In this document: piece after piece, positions 1 to 9,523 of the stretch
Layout of the letters: every line of letters starts with the position of its first letter
Numbering within the stretch: the first letter of the stretch is position 1
Source of the DNA: JBJXGV01 sp046160485
GTDB taxonomy: Bacteria > Orphanbacterota > Orphanbacteria > JBJXGV01
Length of the DNA: 64,000 bases
Assembly (NCBI GenBank): GCA_046160485.1
Contig: JBJXGV010000010.1
Location: forward strand, 62,001 to 126,000
Reading direction: 5' to 3'
Position numbers and translations under genes: made by a program
The notes under the pieces: generated by a model
The model's input: only the letters and a program-made list of their open reading frames with translations
The model's database searches: none
Told to the model about the DNA's origin: nothing

Positions 1-81
1 CGCCAGCCGGGAGAACGATAGCCCATCCGCCCACTAGCGCCGAACGGCCCGCGCACGCGGTGCGAGGGGGGACTTTGGGAA

Positions 82-1524
82 CTGACGGCGGACGTCAGCG
101 AGTCTCCCCTCCACAACGCGGATCTTGCGCCGACGCGCATCGCGCACCGCACGTGGGGCACGTACAACATCGCGTCGTTGTGGGTCGGGATGAGCGTTTG
201 CATCCCGACCTACATGCTTGCGAGCGGGCTCATGAGCGGCGGCATGAGCTGGCGCCAAGCGATCTTCACGATCTTCCTCGGCAATCTCATCGTTCTGTTT
301 CCGATGATTCTCAACGCGCACGCAGGCACGAAGTACGGCGTGCCGTTTCCGGTGCTCGCGCGCGCGTCGTTCGGCCCGATCGGATCGAACGTGCCGGCGC
401 TCATGCGCGCGGTCGTCGCGTGCGGCTGGTTCGGCATCCAAACGTGGATCGGCGGCGCGGCGATTCACTCCATGCTTTCGATCTTGTTTCCCGCGTGGAA
501 GGAATTCGGCGCCGGACCGAGCGTTGCGTTCGCGTTCTTCTGGCTTCTCAATATCTACATCTGCGTGAAAGGGCCCGAGTCGATCAAGTGGCTCGAGTCG
601 TTGTCGGCGCCGTTTCTCATCGCGGTCGGGCTCGCGCTTCTCTGGTGGGCGGTCGCGGCGGTCGGCGGCTTCGGCCCGATCCTCGCGCAGCCGAGCCGCT
701 TCACGACAAGCGGTGAGTTCTTCAAGTTCTTCGTGCCGTCGCTGACGGGAATGGTCGGCTACTGGGCGACACTCGCGCTCAACATCCCCGACTTCACACG
801 CTTCGCGAAGAGCCAGCGCGACCAGATGCTCGGCCAGGCGATCGGGCTGCCGTTCACGATGACGCTCTACGCGTTCATCGGCGTCGCCGTCACCTCCGCG
901 ACCGTCGTGCTCTTCGGCGAGGCGATCTGGGATCCGGTTGTGCTTCTGAGCCGCTTCACGAATCCCGTCGTCGCGATCATCTCGCTCTTGTCGCTGTTGA
1001 TCGCGACGCTCACGACGAACATCGCCGCGAACGTGGTGTCGCCCGCGAACGACTTCGCGAACCTGATGCCGCGGCGCATTAACTTCGCACGCGGCGCGAT
1101 CATCACCGGCGTCATCGGCGTTGCGATGATGCCGTGGAAGCTTCTTTCCGATTTCGGCACGTACATCTTCGGCTGGCTGATCGGCTACTCGGGATTTCTC
1201 GGCACGATCGCGGGCGTGATGATCGCCGACTACTTCGTGATTCGCGGCCGGAATCTCGAACTCTACGATCTCTACGTGATGGACGGCGCGTACCGCTACC
1301 GCAATGGCGTGAATCCGCGCGCGCTCGCCGCGCTCGCCGGCGGCATCGTTGTCGCGTTCATCGGCCTGGTCGTTCCGCCGCTGCGATTCCTCTTCGACTA
1401 TGCGTGGTTCATCGGCTTCGCGGTCGCGTTCGTGCTGACGCTCGTCCTCATGTGGCCCGAGCGTGCGCGGCTGCGCGCAGCCCGCGCGACCGCCGCGGCC
1501 GCAAGCGGAGCGCGCGCCGGGTGA
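82..1524 (+). CDS. NCS1 family nucleobase:cation symporter
   Basis: Inner-membrane transporter of the nucleobase:cation symporter-1 family (purines, pyrimidines, allantoin or hydantoin). About 12 hydrophobic helices; the family hallmarks NADLAPT, RTWGTYNIASLWVG, NAHAGTKYG and ACGWFGIQTWIGG are all readable. The only early ATG is at 178, but conserved family sequence is encoded upstream in the same frame back to about position 73, and the frame stays open to a stop at 19-21. No ATG, GTG or TTG lies there apart from TTG 166. The coordinate given is an in-frame CTG that roughly marks the start of homology. A GTG at 60 would be in frame if the six-G run at 66-71 were one base shorter. Substrate cannot be told from sequence. 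The stop overlaps the next start (GTGA). Confidence 0.85.
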   Translation: MTADVSESPLHNADLAPTRIAHRTWGTYNIASLWVGMSVCIPTYMLASGLMSGGMSWRQAIFTIFLGNLIVLFPMILNAHAGTKYGVPFPVLARASFGPIGSNVPALMRAVVACGWFGIQTWIGGAAIHSMLSILFPAWKEFGAGPSVAFAFFWLLNIYICVKGPESIKWLESLSAPFLIAVGLALLWWAVAAVGGFGPILAQPSRFTTSGEFFKFFVPSLTGMVGYWATLALNIPDFTRFAKSQRDQMLGQAIGLPFTMTLYAFIGVAVTSATVVLFGEAIWDPVVLLSRFTNPVVAIISLLSLLIATLTTNIAANVVSPANDFANLMPRRINFARGAIITGVIGVAMMPWKLLSDFGTYIFGWLIGYSGFLGTIAGVMIADYFVIRGRNLELYDLYVMDGAYRYRNGVNPRALAALAGGIVVAFIGLVVPPLRFLFDYAWFIGFAVAFVLTLVLMWPERARLRAARATAAAASGARAG

Positions 1525-3173
1525 ACCTCGGCGGCCGGAGCGCGGAGCGCGCGCTTCTACTTCTTCCCATCGCGTTGGCGGTGGCGACGTGGTTCGGGTT
1601 TCTCGCCGACCGCGCGCCCGGTACCCCCGCGGCCCGCGACGGATTCCCGCTCGATGATGCGTGGATTCATTTCGTCTACGCGCGCAGTCTCGTCGACGAG
1701 GGCGGCTTCAACTACAACGCCGGCGTGCCGGAAACGGGGATGACGAGCCCGTTGTGGGTCGTACTCGCGGCGGGAGCGCACGCGGTCGTGGGTGAGCGGC
1801 CGCGCGCGCACGACGCGAGCGGGCGCGCGGGCTCGGCGGTCGAGACCGCACCATCAGCGCACACGCGCGACGCTGCGCTCGCGCGCAACCCGGCGTGGCG
1901 CGTCGTCATCGGCGCGAAGATTCTCTCGCTCCTCTGCGGGCTCGCGGGCGTCGTCGTGCTCTACGCGCTGGCGCGCGCGCTCGGCGAAGGCCGTGCGGTC
2001 GCGCTCGCCGTTGCGTGCCTCGCCGCGCTCGATCCATCGATGACGTTCGCGCGCGCATCGGGGATGGAGGTGCCGCTCTTCATCGCGCTCGTTCTCGGCG
2101 CGCTCCTCGCGGCGATTCGCACGCGCCCGATTCTCGCCGGACTTGCCGCGGGCCTTTCGGTCGTCGCGCGTCCCGAAGGCGTCGTCGTGCTGCCGATCGT
2201 CGTCGCGCTCCTTGCGCGGCGCGAAGTCTTCCGCCGCCCGCACGCGTTGCGCACGCTCGCGCTCGCCTCGCTCCTCGCGATCCTTCCCGCGCTCCTTTAC
2301 GCGCTGTTCTGCCTGAGCGCCACCGGCGCGCCGCTCCCCAACACGTTCTACGCGAAGTTCACCCCGCGGAATCCGATCTCCGGCGGCACCCTCGAGACGA
2401 TCGCGTTCGGATGGCGCCACTACGTCGCGGGCAACCTCCCGTATTTCGCGCTCGGCGTCGGCGCGATTCTCGCCGTCGCAGGCGGCGTTCGCGCCGCCAG
2501 CGCGCGCAACACGGCGGCGCTCCTCACGCTCGCCGCGGGCCCGATCCTTTTCGTCTCCGCGCTCGCGACACGCGGCTTCGCGCCCGGCCATTTCTTCTAT
2601 TGGGAGCGCTGGCTAATTCCCGCATTTCCATTCTTCTTTCTCGCGATGGCGATCGGCCTCGGCGCGTTTCGCGACGCAGCCGCCGCGATCGCCGCTCGCG
2701 GCGACAACGCGCGCGCGCGCGGCCTCGCCGGCGCCGCTCTCTTCGCCGCGCTCGCCGCGCTGGCACTCTGGCCGCTCCCGCAGGCTCTCCGCGAGCGCTC
2801 GCACCTCTACGCGTGGAATTGCCAGAACATCGAGGAAATGAACGTCGCGCTCGGGCGATGGATCGACGCCACGCTTCCGCGCGGCACGGCCGTCGCGGTC
2901 AACGACGCGGGTGCGCTCCGCTACTTCGGCAACCGGCCGACGGTCGATCTTCTCGGCCTCAACGATCACGCGATTCTCCGGCGCGATCCGAGTCTCGGCG
3001 TGCGGCCGCTCGCCGATCGCGGCGTCGAATACTTCGTCATATTCCCCTCGTGGTTTCGCGATCTTGGCAGAGCGATCCGCCTGGCTCCCGTGCACGAGGT
3101 GCGTTCGCCGCATTACACGATTTGCGAAGGCGAGCAGGATCTGATGGTCGTCTACAAGTGGGAGCGGCCGTAA
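1521..3173 (+). CDS. GT-C fold membrane protein (glycosyltransferase family 39-like)
   Basis: Polytopic membrane protein of about 550 residues. The first periplasmic loop after an N-terminal helix has PLDDAWIHFVYARSL and GMTSPLWV, as in the dolichol/polyprenol-phosphate-sugar-dependent GT-C enzymes (PMT/ArnT-like), where acidic residues of this loop bind the donor. Hydrophobic segments continue through the middle, and the C-terminal part is a soluble domain (VNDAGALRYFGNRP, DLLGLND). GTG 1521 overlaps the previous stop by four bases, suggesting translational coupling. The likely role is transfer of a sugar to an envelope acceptor; donor and acceptor are unknown. A stretch near residues 95-120 is low-complexity and probably a linker. 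Confidence 0.75.
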   Translation: MNLGGRSAERALLLLPIALAVATWFGFLADRAPGTPAARDGFPLDDAWIHFVYARSLVDEGGFNYNAGVPETGMTSPLWVVLAAGAHAVVGERPRAHDASGRAGSAVETAPSAHTRDAALARNPAWRVVIGAKILSLLCGLAGVVVLYALARALGEGRAVALAVACLAALDPSMTFARASGMEVPLFIALVLGALLAAIRTRPILAGLAAGLSVVARPEGVVVLPIVVALLARREVFRRPHALRTLALASLLAILPALLYALFCLSATGAPLPNTFYAKFTPRNPISGGTLETIAFGWRHYVAGNLPYFALGVGAILAVAGGVRAASARNTAALLTLAAGPILFVSALATRGFAPGHFFYWERWLIPAFPFFFLAMAIGLGAFRDAAAAIAARGDNARARGLAGAALFAALAALALWPLPQALRERSHLYAWNCQNIEEMNVALGRWIDATLPRGTAVAVNDAGALRYFGNRPTVDLLGLNDHAILRRDPSLGVRPLADRGVEYFVIFPSWFRDLGRAIRLAPVHEVRSPHYTICEGEQDLMVVYKWERP

Positions 3174-3244
3174 GCGCTCGGGTGTTATGATGCGCGCGGC
3201 GCACCGAGGCGCCGAACACTTCACTCACGCATGAGGCCTGATCG

Positions 3245-4366
3245 ATGCGAGCCGAAGCGAAAAACACGACACGCGCCGCCGCGAGCGATGCGCCTGCGCT
3301 CGCGCGCTCGCGCCGCTACGCGATTCTCGCCGAGGCGCGCTTTTCGCCGATGGGTTCGAAGACGGCGAACGGGTTGCTTCGCTACTGCCCCGAGGAAGCC
3401 GTCGCTGTCATCGACTCCACGCGCGCGGGACAACGCGCCTCGGCGATCATCGCGCACGGCGCCGACGTACCGGTCGTCGCCACGCTCGACGACGCGCTCG
3501 CGCTCGGGCCGAATGCGCTCCTCGTCGGCATCGCACCGACGGGCGGCGACATCCCCGCCGGTTGGCGCTCGATCTTCTTGCGCGCCTGCGCCGCGGGTCT
3601 CGACATCGTGAGCGGGCTCCACACGTTTCTCGCGAACGACTCGGAGATCGCCGCCGCCGCGCGCGCGGCCGGCACGCAGATTTGGGATCTGCGCAACTAC
3701 CCGCCGACGTCGGGCGTGGCGCGCGGCCGCTGGCGCGAAATCGAGGCGAAGGTCGTGCTCACCGTCGGCACCGACGCGCGTTCCGGCAAGATGTCGACGG
3801 GGATCGAAGTCGAACGCGCGCTCGCTCGCACCGGAGTGCGCGCGACGTTCATCGCGACCGGTCAAACCGGAATCCTCATCATGAAACGCGGCGTTCCCGC
3901 CGATGCGCTGCGCGGCGATTTTCTCGCCGGTGCGATCGAGAACGAAGTCCTCGAAGCCGATCGTGCAAGCGAAGTCATTATCGTCGAAGGCCAGGGCTCG
4001 ATTCTGCACCAGGGTTTCTCGGCGGTGTCGATGGGGCTTCTTCATGGCGCGGCGCCGGACTTGATGGTGCTCTGCCACCACTCGACGCGACACGGCAACG
4101 ACTACGGCGATCGGATCGATGACCTGCCGCGCGCGATTCGCCTTCACGAGCAGGCGCTCTCGTTTAAGCCGGCGCGCGTTGTCGCGATCTCGCTGTTGAC
4201 GCACGATCTCGCCGAGGCCGAGGCGCGCGCCGCGATCGAACGCGCCTCGCGCGAAACAGGGCTCCCCGCGAGCGATCCGATTCGATTCGGCGTAGGCCCG
4301 ATCGCGCAGGCCATCGCGCGCGCACCGCATCGCCGCCATGAGCGCGGCAACGAGAGTGCGGCGTGA
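3245..4366 (+). CDS. dgcN: D-glutamate N-acetyltransferase (DUF1611 family, DgcN)
   Basis: DUF1611 family protein, 373 residues. An N-terminal Rossmann-like domain (to about residue 155) is followed by a P-loop-type domain with VGTDARSGKMST around residues 174-185 and IIVEGQGSILHQ around 245-256, the family signature. Members described as DgcN N-acetylate D-glutamate, and DgcA then epimerises the product to the N-acetyl-L form. ATG 3245 was chosen because it follows the 70-base intergenic gap and gives the family length. The next gene is dgcA, starting four bases before this stop, which strongly supports the pairing. Function is from family and context; substrate range may include other D-amino acids. 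Confidence 0.85.
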   Translation: MRAEAKNTTRAAASDAPALARSRRYAILAEARFSPMGSKTANGLLRYCPEEAVAVIDSTRAGQRASAIIAHGADVPVVATLDDALALGPNALLVGIAPTGGDIPAGWRSIFLRACAAGLDIVSGLHTFLANDSEIAAAARAAGTQIWDLRNYPPTSGVARGRWREIEAKVVLTVGTDARSGKMSTGIEVERALARTGVRATFIATGQTGILIMKRGVPADALRGDFLAGAIENEVLEADRASEVIIVEGQGSILHQGFSAVSMGLLHGAAPDLMVLCHHSTRHGNDYGDRIDDLPRAIRLHEQALSFKPARVVAISLLTHDLAEAEARAAIERASRETGLPASDPIRFGVGPIAQAIARAPHRRHERGNESAA

Positions 4367-5415
4367 GCGCGCCTGCCTGGCGCCACGCGGCGTTCACGCT
4401 GCGGCTGCGCCGCACGTTTCGGATTAGCCGCGGCGCGTCGGACACGCGCGAAACGTTCTACGTTGCGCTGCACCGCGACGGCATCGTCGGCCTCGGCGAA
4501 GGGGCGCCGCCGCCGCGCTACGGCGAGAGCGCCGCGCAGGCGCGCTCGCTCGCCACGGAGTACCTTGCGCGCGTCGAGCTTCCCACGCTTCCCGGCGCGA
4601 CCGCCGAAACGCTCGCGACGCCCGAGATTCTCGAATGCCGCGCGCTCCGCATGGCGGCCGACGTCGCGCTCCACGACTGGCTCGCAAAAGCGCGGCGCGA
4701 GCGCCTGCACGAAATGCTCGGTACGCAACTCGAGAAGGCGCCGCAAACTTCGTACACGATTTCGATCGAAGAACCCGAGCTGCTCGCGTCGCGCGTCGCC
4801 GAAGCGGACCAGTTCGCGGCACTCAAGGTAAAACTCGGCGGCCCGCGCGACGAGGATTCGCTGATCGCGGTACGCCGCGCGACCGACAAGCGCATCCGCG
4901 TCGACGCGAACGAAGGGTGGACGCCGGCCGATGCCGCGCAGCGCATCGCACTCTGCGCCGAAATGGGCGTCGAGCTGATCGAGCAACCGCTTCCGCAAGG
5001 CATGCTCGAGGAAACGGCGCGTCTGCGCGAGCACTCGCCGATTCCAATATTCGCCGACGAAGATTTCCGCACCGCCGAGGATGCCGCGCGACTGGCCGGC
5101 GTGTACGACGGCGTCAACGTGAAGATGGTGAAGTGCGGCGGTATTCGCGGCGCGGTGCACGCCATTCGCGAGGCGCGCCGGCACGGCTTGCGCGTGATGC
5201 TCGGGTGCGGAATCGAATCGAGCGTCGGCATCGCGGCATCGGTCGCGATTTCGCCGCTCGCGGATTTCGTCGACCTCGACGGCGCGATCCTCACGTCGAA
5301 CGATCCGGCGGCGGGGCTTCGCCTGGCGGACGGGCGGCTCCTCCCGGGATCGGGCGCCGGACTCGGCGTCACGATTCGCGACGAGGAGCTGGCGCGCGCG
5401 CTGATCGCGCCGTGA
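4363..5415 (+). CDS. dgcA: Dipeptide epimerase / N-acetyl-D-glutamate racemase (enolase superfamily, DgcA)
   Basis: Enolase-superfamily member of the muconate-lactonising/dipeptide-epimerase subgroup, 350 residues. The general acid/base lysines sit in LKVKLGG (K155, K157) and NVKMVKCGG (about K257). Metal ligands are D181 (VDANEGW), E207 (IEQPLPQ) and D232 (FADED), and the closing strand has MLGCGIESSVG. All expected catalytic residues are present. It would racemise N-acetyl-D-glutamate made by DgcN. A dipeptide (L-Ala-D/L-Glu) epimerase of peptidoglycan recycling has the same fold and motifs and is the alternative. GTG start overlaps dgcN; the stop overlaps the next gene's GTG, so the three are probably co-translated. 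Confidence 0.85.
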   Translation: MSAPAWRHAAFTLRLRRTFRISRGASDTRETFYVALHRDGIVGLGEGAPPPRYGESAAQARSLATEYLARVELPTLPGATAETLATPEILECRALRMAADVALHDWLAKARRERLHEMLGTQLEKAPQTSYTISIEEPELLASRVAEADQFAALKVKLGGPRDEDSLIAVRRATDKRIRVDANEGWTPADAAQRIALCAEMGVELIEQPLPQGMLEETARLREHSPIPIFADEDFRTAEDAARLAGVYDGVNVKMVKCGGIRGAVHAIREARRHGLRVMLGCGIESSVGIAASVAISPLADFVDLDGAILTSNDPAAGLRLADGRLLPGSGAGLGVTIRDEELARALIAP

Positions 5416-7181
5416 TCGTCGAAGCGATCCTCGACGTCTCGAGCGGCTGGCGCCCGCGAGTGCGCTACGCGCTCGACTTTCTCGCGCAGGCGACCGGCAT
5501 TCCGATTCGCGTCGTCGACGCCTCGACCGCGAGCGATTCGATTCTTCTTTTCTACGGCGAGCCGAGCACAATCGCGGCTGCGCCGATCCCGCCGACGATC
5601 TCGGGCGCACCGCGCGTCGCGATTCTCATTCCGGCCACGGGGGACGGCGCGGACGATAGCGCGCTCCTGACGCACGCCGCCGCGCTCTCGGGGCTGCCCG
5701 GCCTCCCCGGCGATCCGCCGACGCCGATCTTCGGCCCCGTCTTGTCGAACGCGATCGCCACGCCGCTCGCCACGGACAAGCCGACCAACGACGACCGCGC
5801 GCGGCGTACACTTCTCCAGTTCGACCTCATCGCCAATATCTTCGTGCATCTCTCGCGTCTGGAAGAGACGATTGCCCACGAGCGCGATCGCTTCGGGCGC
5901 TTTCCCTCGGCGTCGAGCGTTCTCGCCCAGCATCGCGCGCTGCACACACCCGTCGTCGATCGTCTCGCCGCGCTGTTTCTCGAACTCGTGCGCCGCGAGC
6001 AACTCGCCGCGGGCGGCGCCCTGGCGCGCATCGCTCACTGGCCGTCGGGCGAGCCATGCGCCGTCGCGCTCACGCACGATGTCGACCAGTCGCTCTCGTG
6101 GCCGCGCCAGTTCGCGCGCGGCCTCGCGGCGGTCGCGCGCGCTCTCCCGCGTGGCGGCGGCGCGAACGGCGCGCCGAGCCGGCGCACGGCGTTCGCGCGC
6201 GCGCTCCGAAGTCTGTCGCGCGAGCGCCGCGACCCGCTCCTCTTTTCGCGCCGCGTTCGCGACTACGAACGCGCCGAGGGCGTATCGTCGAGCTGGTTCT
6301 TTCTCACCGTGCCGAGCGACTCGGAAGGACGCCGCTACAACGTCGAGTCGCGCGCGTTCCGGCGATTCCTTCGCGAATTGCACGCGCAAGGTTTCGAAGT
6401 CGGACTCCACGGCAGCATTCAGTCGGCGGCGAGCGCTCACGCGATGACGAACGAGCGCCGCATGATCGAGCACGTGCTCGGCGCGCGCGTCGAGAGCAAC
6501 CGCCAGCACTATCTCGTGTTCTCGGCGAGCGGTTCGTTCTGGGATCTACGCGAAGCCGGCATTCAATACGATTCGTCCATCGGCTACTCGGATGCGACCG
6601 GCTTTCGCGCGGGGACGTCGCTTCCGTTTCGGCCATTCGATCACGCGCGCGACGAAGCGGTCGCGCTCCTCGAGGTGCCGCTCGCGATGATGGACGTCGC
6701 GCGCATCCAGCCGGCGGACGCAAGCGTCGCGCTCGATCCGCTCTGGCGCGAGCTTCTCGATCGCTCCGCCGTACTCGGCGGCCTCGTCACGATTCTGTGG
6801 CATCCGCGGATGTTCGACTCCGACACGCATCCCGCTGGGCGTGCCCCTTACGAATCGTTCGTGCGGATGGCGAAAGCGCGCGCTCTACCGTTCCTCCGCG
6901 TAACGGACGCGGCGCGCTGGTGGCGCGCCCGAGAAGGCGTCGCGTTTCACGCGTGCGAGACACGCGCGGGCGCGACCACGCTGCGCTATAGCACCAACGA
7001 AGCGCTCGAGCGGCTCACGATCGTCGTCGATCGCGCGCCAACCGGTGACGGCGCGCGCGTCGAGCCGAACGTCTCCGTGCGCGGCGGAAACCTCGTCGCG
7101 CGCAGTGGGAACGCGTCGCGGCTCGCGATTACACTCGGCGGTCTACGCGCCGCCTCGGATTTCGAGGTCGTGATCGACTAG
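5412..7181 (+). CDS. Polysaccharide deacetylase family protein with N-terminal DUF7033-like domain
   Basis: About 589 residues. The C-terminal half is a NodB-like carbohydrate esterase 4 domain: THDVD near residue 221 gives the catalytic Asp and metal Asp, EVGLHGS supplies the metal His, and YDSSIGYSDATGFRAGTS is the later substrate/metal segment. The N-terminal ~200 residues (YALDFLAQATGIPIRV, ILLFYGE) resemble the domain that precedes such deacetylases in FCB bacteria (DUF7033). No signal peptide is seen. Likely deacetylates an N-acetylated sugar in envelope or exopolysaccharide. GTG 5412 overlaps the dgcA stop by four bases; no alternative start lies close by. Confidence 0.75.
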   Translation: MIVEAILDVSSGWRPRVRYALDFLAQATGIPIRVVDASTASDSILLFYGEPSTIAAAPIPPTISGAPRVAILIPATGDGADDSALLTHAAALSGLPGLPGDPPTPIFGPVLSNAIATPLATDKPTNDDRARRTLLQFDLIANIFVHLSRLEETIAHERDRFGRFPSASSVLAQHRALHTPVVDRLAALFLELVRREQLAAGGALARIAHWPSGEPCAVALTHDVDQSLSWPRQFARGLAAVARALPRGGGANGAPSRRTAFARALRSLSRERRDPLLFSRRVRDYERAEGVSSSWFFLTVPSDSEGRRYNVESRAFRRFLRELHAQGFEVGLHGSIQSAASAHAMTNERRMIEHVLGARVESNRQHYLVFSASGSFWDLREAGIQYDSSIGYSDATGFRAGTSLPFRPFDHARDEAVALLEVPLAMMDVARIQPADASVALDPLWRELLDRSAVLGGLVTILWHPRMFDSDTHPAGRAPYESFVRMAKARALPFLRVTDAARWWRAREGVAFHACETRAGATTLRYSTNEALERLTIVVDRAPTGDGARVEPNVSVRGGNLVARSGNASRLAITLGGLRAASDFEVVID

Positions 7182-7206
7182 GCACGCTCAACGCCGCGGA
7201 GAGAAC

Positions 7207-9477
7207 TTGGGCATTTCGATCTCAACCGTCAGCATCGTATTGATCGCCGCGCAGATCATGCACGCCTCGATCGCGGGAATCGTGCGCGATGCCGAGAGCG
7301 GCGCGGCGCTTGCGGGCGCCACGGTTTCGCTCAGCGATATCGAGCGCGCCGCGACCACCGACGCGGAAGGTCGCTACTCGCTGACCGATGTTTTGCCCGG
7401 CCCGCAGCACATCGTTGTGCGGCGCATCGGTTACGCGCCTCAAACGTTTCACGCGCTCGTACCGCCCGACGGCGTCGTCGAGATCGGCGTCGCGCTAGAG
7501 CGAGCACCCATCGAAATCGGGGCCATCGACGTGAGCGCACCGGTCGCGGTGCGCGGCCTCGATGACGGCGATAGCGCGATCGATTCCGACCGCGCGGTTT
7601 CGCAGGCGGCGATCCGCAATCATCCTCTGGCGTCGGAGCCCGATGCGTTTCGCGCAAGCGGCGGCGGCGAGGTCGCGATTGCCGCGGAGTCGCCGAGCGG
7701 CATTCACATCCGCGGCGGCTCGTCCGACCAGGTCACGTATCTCCTCGATGGCATCCCCGTCTTCAGCCCGTATCACTCGAGCGGCACGTTCAGCGCCTGG
7801 AACCCCGATGCGCTTTCGCGTCTGGATCTCTTCACCTCGTCGGCGCGCGTCGAATTCCCCGACGCGCTGTCGGGCGCCGTGACCGGTACGACGCGAGCGC
7901 CGCGCGCCGAACACTCCGCCCAAGGCAGCGCCAGCTCGGCGCAGGCGCGCGCAACGTTCGACGGCCCGCTCGGAGAAAGCGGCGCGGGATACCTCGCGAG
8001 CGTACGCTCCGCGTTTCCTGGCCTTGTCCCGCGCCGCAAGGAGGCCTCTCACATCGGCGGCGAGAGCACCGACTGGATCGTGAAGGTGGAGTCGCCGTTC
8101 GCCGGCGGGCGCGCCCGCGTCCTCGACTACGGGACGGTGAACGAAATCCACGCCGCCGCCATCGCGGGTCCGGAAGGCGCCTCCGACGTCGACAGGTCGC
8201 GCAACGAACTCGCGTGGGACAGCCGATCGATCGGGGTCGGATGGACACGGCGCGTCGCGGCGGTCGTATTCGATGCGCGTGTGTGGAGCGCGCGCGCCCG
8301 CGCAGGCGCGACGTGGACCGGCGCCGACTCGCTCACGGACGAGCTCGCGGCGCGCCGCCGCGACGAGGGAGCCGTCGTCAGCGCGGAGCATCGCGGCGCG
8401 AACACGCGTACCGTCGGCGGCTTGCGCGCGCAGCGGAGCCACACGTCGTACGCGCTGGCGCCTCTTTCGGGTGAAGGGCGATCGCTTGCGCTCGACGTTC
8501 GCGCGCCCGTCAGCGCGGCGTTCGTTCAACACGCGCGGCCCGTTACCGCGCGGAGCACGATCGATGTCGCGCTCACCGGCGCATGGGCGGCGCGCGATCT
8601 CTACGCCGCGCCGAGCGCGAAGCTCACGTGGAAGGCAACGCAGACGCTCACGCTTTCCGGCGCATACGCACGCCGTCATCAGTTCGCGCAGTCGCTGCGC
8701 AATCCCGAGTCGACCGTCGACAATATTTTCCCGGCCGACCTCTACATCGGCGCGGGTGCGGGCGGTGTTCCCGTCGCAAAGAGTCACGTCGGAATCATCG
8801 CGCTCGATCATCGCATGACCGCCGGAATGCGCGTCGGCGTGCAGGCGTACGCGCGGGACTTCGACGCGCTCGCGCTCGTCGCGCCGCTCGACTCCGATCC
8901 GTTCACCGCGAGCGGTTACGTGAGCGGCACCGGCGTGGCGCGCGGCGCGACGCTCGAGTTCGCCGCGAACGACGCGCACTACGCGATCCTCGCGAGCTAC
9001 GCGTATCAAGACCTGCGTCTGACGTACGCGGACACGACCTACGTCCCCGCGCACGGCGCGCGCCACTCGATCGAGGGCGGCATCATCGTTTTCCCGTCGT
9101 CGACGTCCGACATCCGGCTTGGATTTGAGTCGGCGCTTGGGCGGCGCGGCACGGCAGGGCTCGGCTTCATCGAGTGGGAGGCGTGCAACCTCCTCGATCA
9201 GGGCTGCGAATTCGTCGGCGGCGGCACCGAACGCGCCGAGCCGCTCGGCGCCACGCGGCTTCCCGGGTATTTCCGGATGGACCTAAGCGTGCGCAAACAC
9301 TGGCACGTGCACGCCGCGGGACGCGACGCGCAGCTCGGCGTCTTCGGCACCGTGACGAATCTCTTCAACCGGCAGAACGTGCTAACCGTTGCGATCAATC
9401 CCGATACGGGGGAGCGAACCCGCGTCGAGATGCGCCCGCGCTCGCCGCTCGTCGTCGGTATCGATTGGAGATTCTAA
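7207..9477 (+). CDS. TonB-dependent receptor with N-terminal carboxypeptidase-regulatory-like domain
   Basis: Outer-membrane gated channel of about 756 residues. A hydrophobic signal segment (first ~20 residues) is followed by a carboxypeptidase-regulatory-like beta-sandwich (GIVRDAESGAALAGATVSL, residues ~24-105). Next come the plug domain (GIHIRGGSSDQVTYLLDGIPVF, ~165-185) and a beta-barrel ending in the typical C-terminal aromatic residue (GIDWRF). TTG 7207 was chosen because it sits after a GGAGA ribosome site and gives an intact signal peptide. There is no FecA-type signalling domain, so the sigma/anti-sigma pair just downstream need not be controlled by it directly. Ligand unknown. Confidence 0.88.
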   Translation: MGISISTVSIVLIAAQIMHASIAGIVRDAESGAALAGATVSLSDIERAATTDAEGRYSLTDVLPGPQHIVVRRIGYAPQTFHALVPPDGVVEIGVALERAPIEIGAIDVSAPVAVRGLDDGDSAIDSDRAVSQAAIRNHPLASEPDAFRASGGGEVAIAAESPSGIHIRGGSSDQVTYLLDGIPVFSPYHSSGTFSAWNPDALSRLDLFTSSARVEFPDALSGAVTGTTRAPRAEHSAQGSASSAQARATFDGPLGESGAGYLASVRSAFPGLVPRRKEASHIGGESTDWIVKVESPFAGGRARVLDYGTVNEIHAAAIAGPEGASDVDRSRNELAWDSRSIGVGWTRRVAAVVFDARVWSARARAGATWTGADSLTDELAARRRDEGAVVSAEHRGANTRTVGGLRAQRSHTSYALAPLSGEGRSLALDVRAPVSAAFVQHARPVTARSTIDVALTGAWAARDLYAAPSAKLTWKATQTLTLSGAYARRHQFAQSLRNPESTVDNIFPADLYIGAGAGGVPVAKSHVGIIALDHRMTAGMRVGVQAYARDFDALALVAPLDSDPFTASGYVSGTGVARGATLEFAANDAHYAILASYAYQDLRLTYADTTYVPAHGARHSIEGGIIVFPSSTSDIRLGFESALGRRGTAGLGFIEWEACNLLDQGCEFVGGGTERAEPLGATRLPGYFRMDLSVRKHWHVHAAGRDAQLGVFGTVTNLFNRQNVLTVAINPDTGERTRVEMRPRSPLVVGIDWRF

Positions 9478-9485
9478 TGAGGCGT

Positions 9486-9497
9486 GTGTCACAAACC
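9486..9497 (+). promoter_or_regulatory. Candidate ECF -35-like element, copy 1
   Basis: GTGTCACAAACC lies 26 bases before the ATG of the sigma gene at 9524 and recurs exactly at 10847-10858 ahead of the outer-membrane protein gene. TGTCACA is a known -35 type for some ECF sigma groups. No convincing -10 was identified. Confidence 0.4.
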
Positions 9498-9523
9498 CGG
9501 CCCGTCATCTGCTCCTCTACCAG

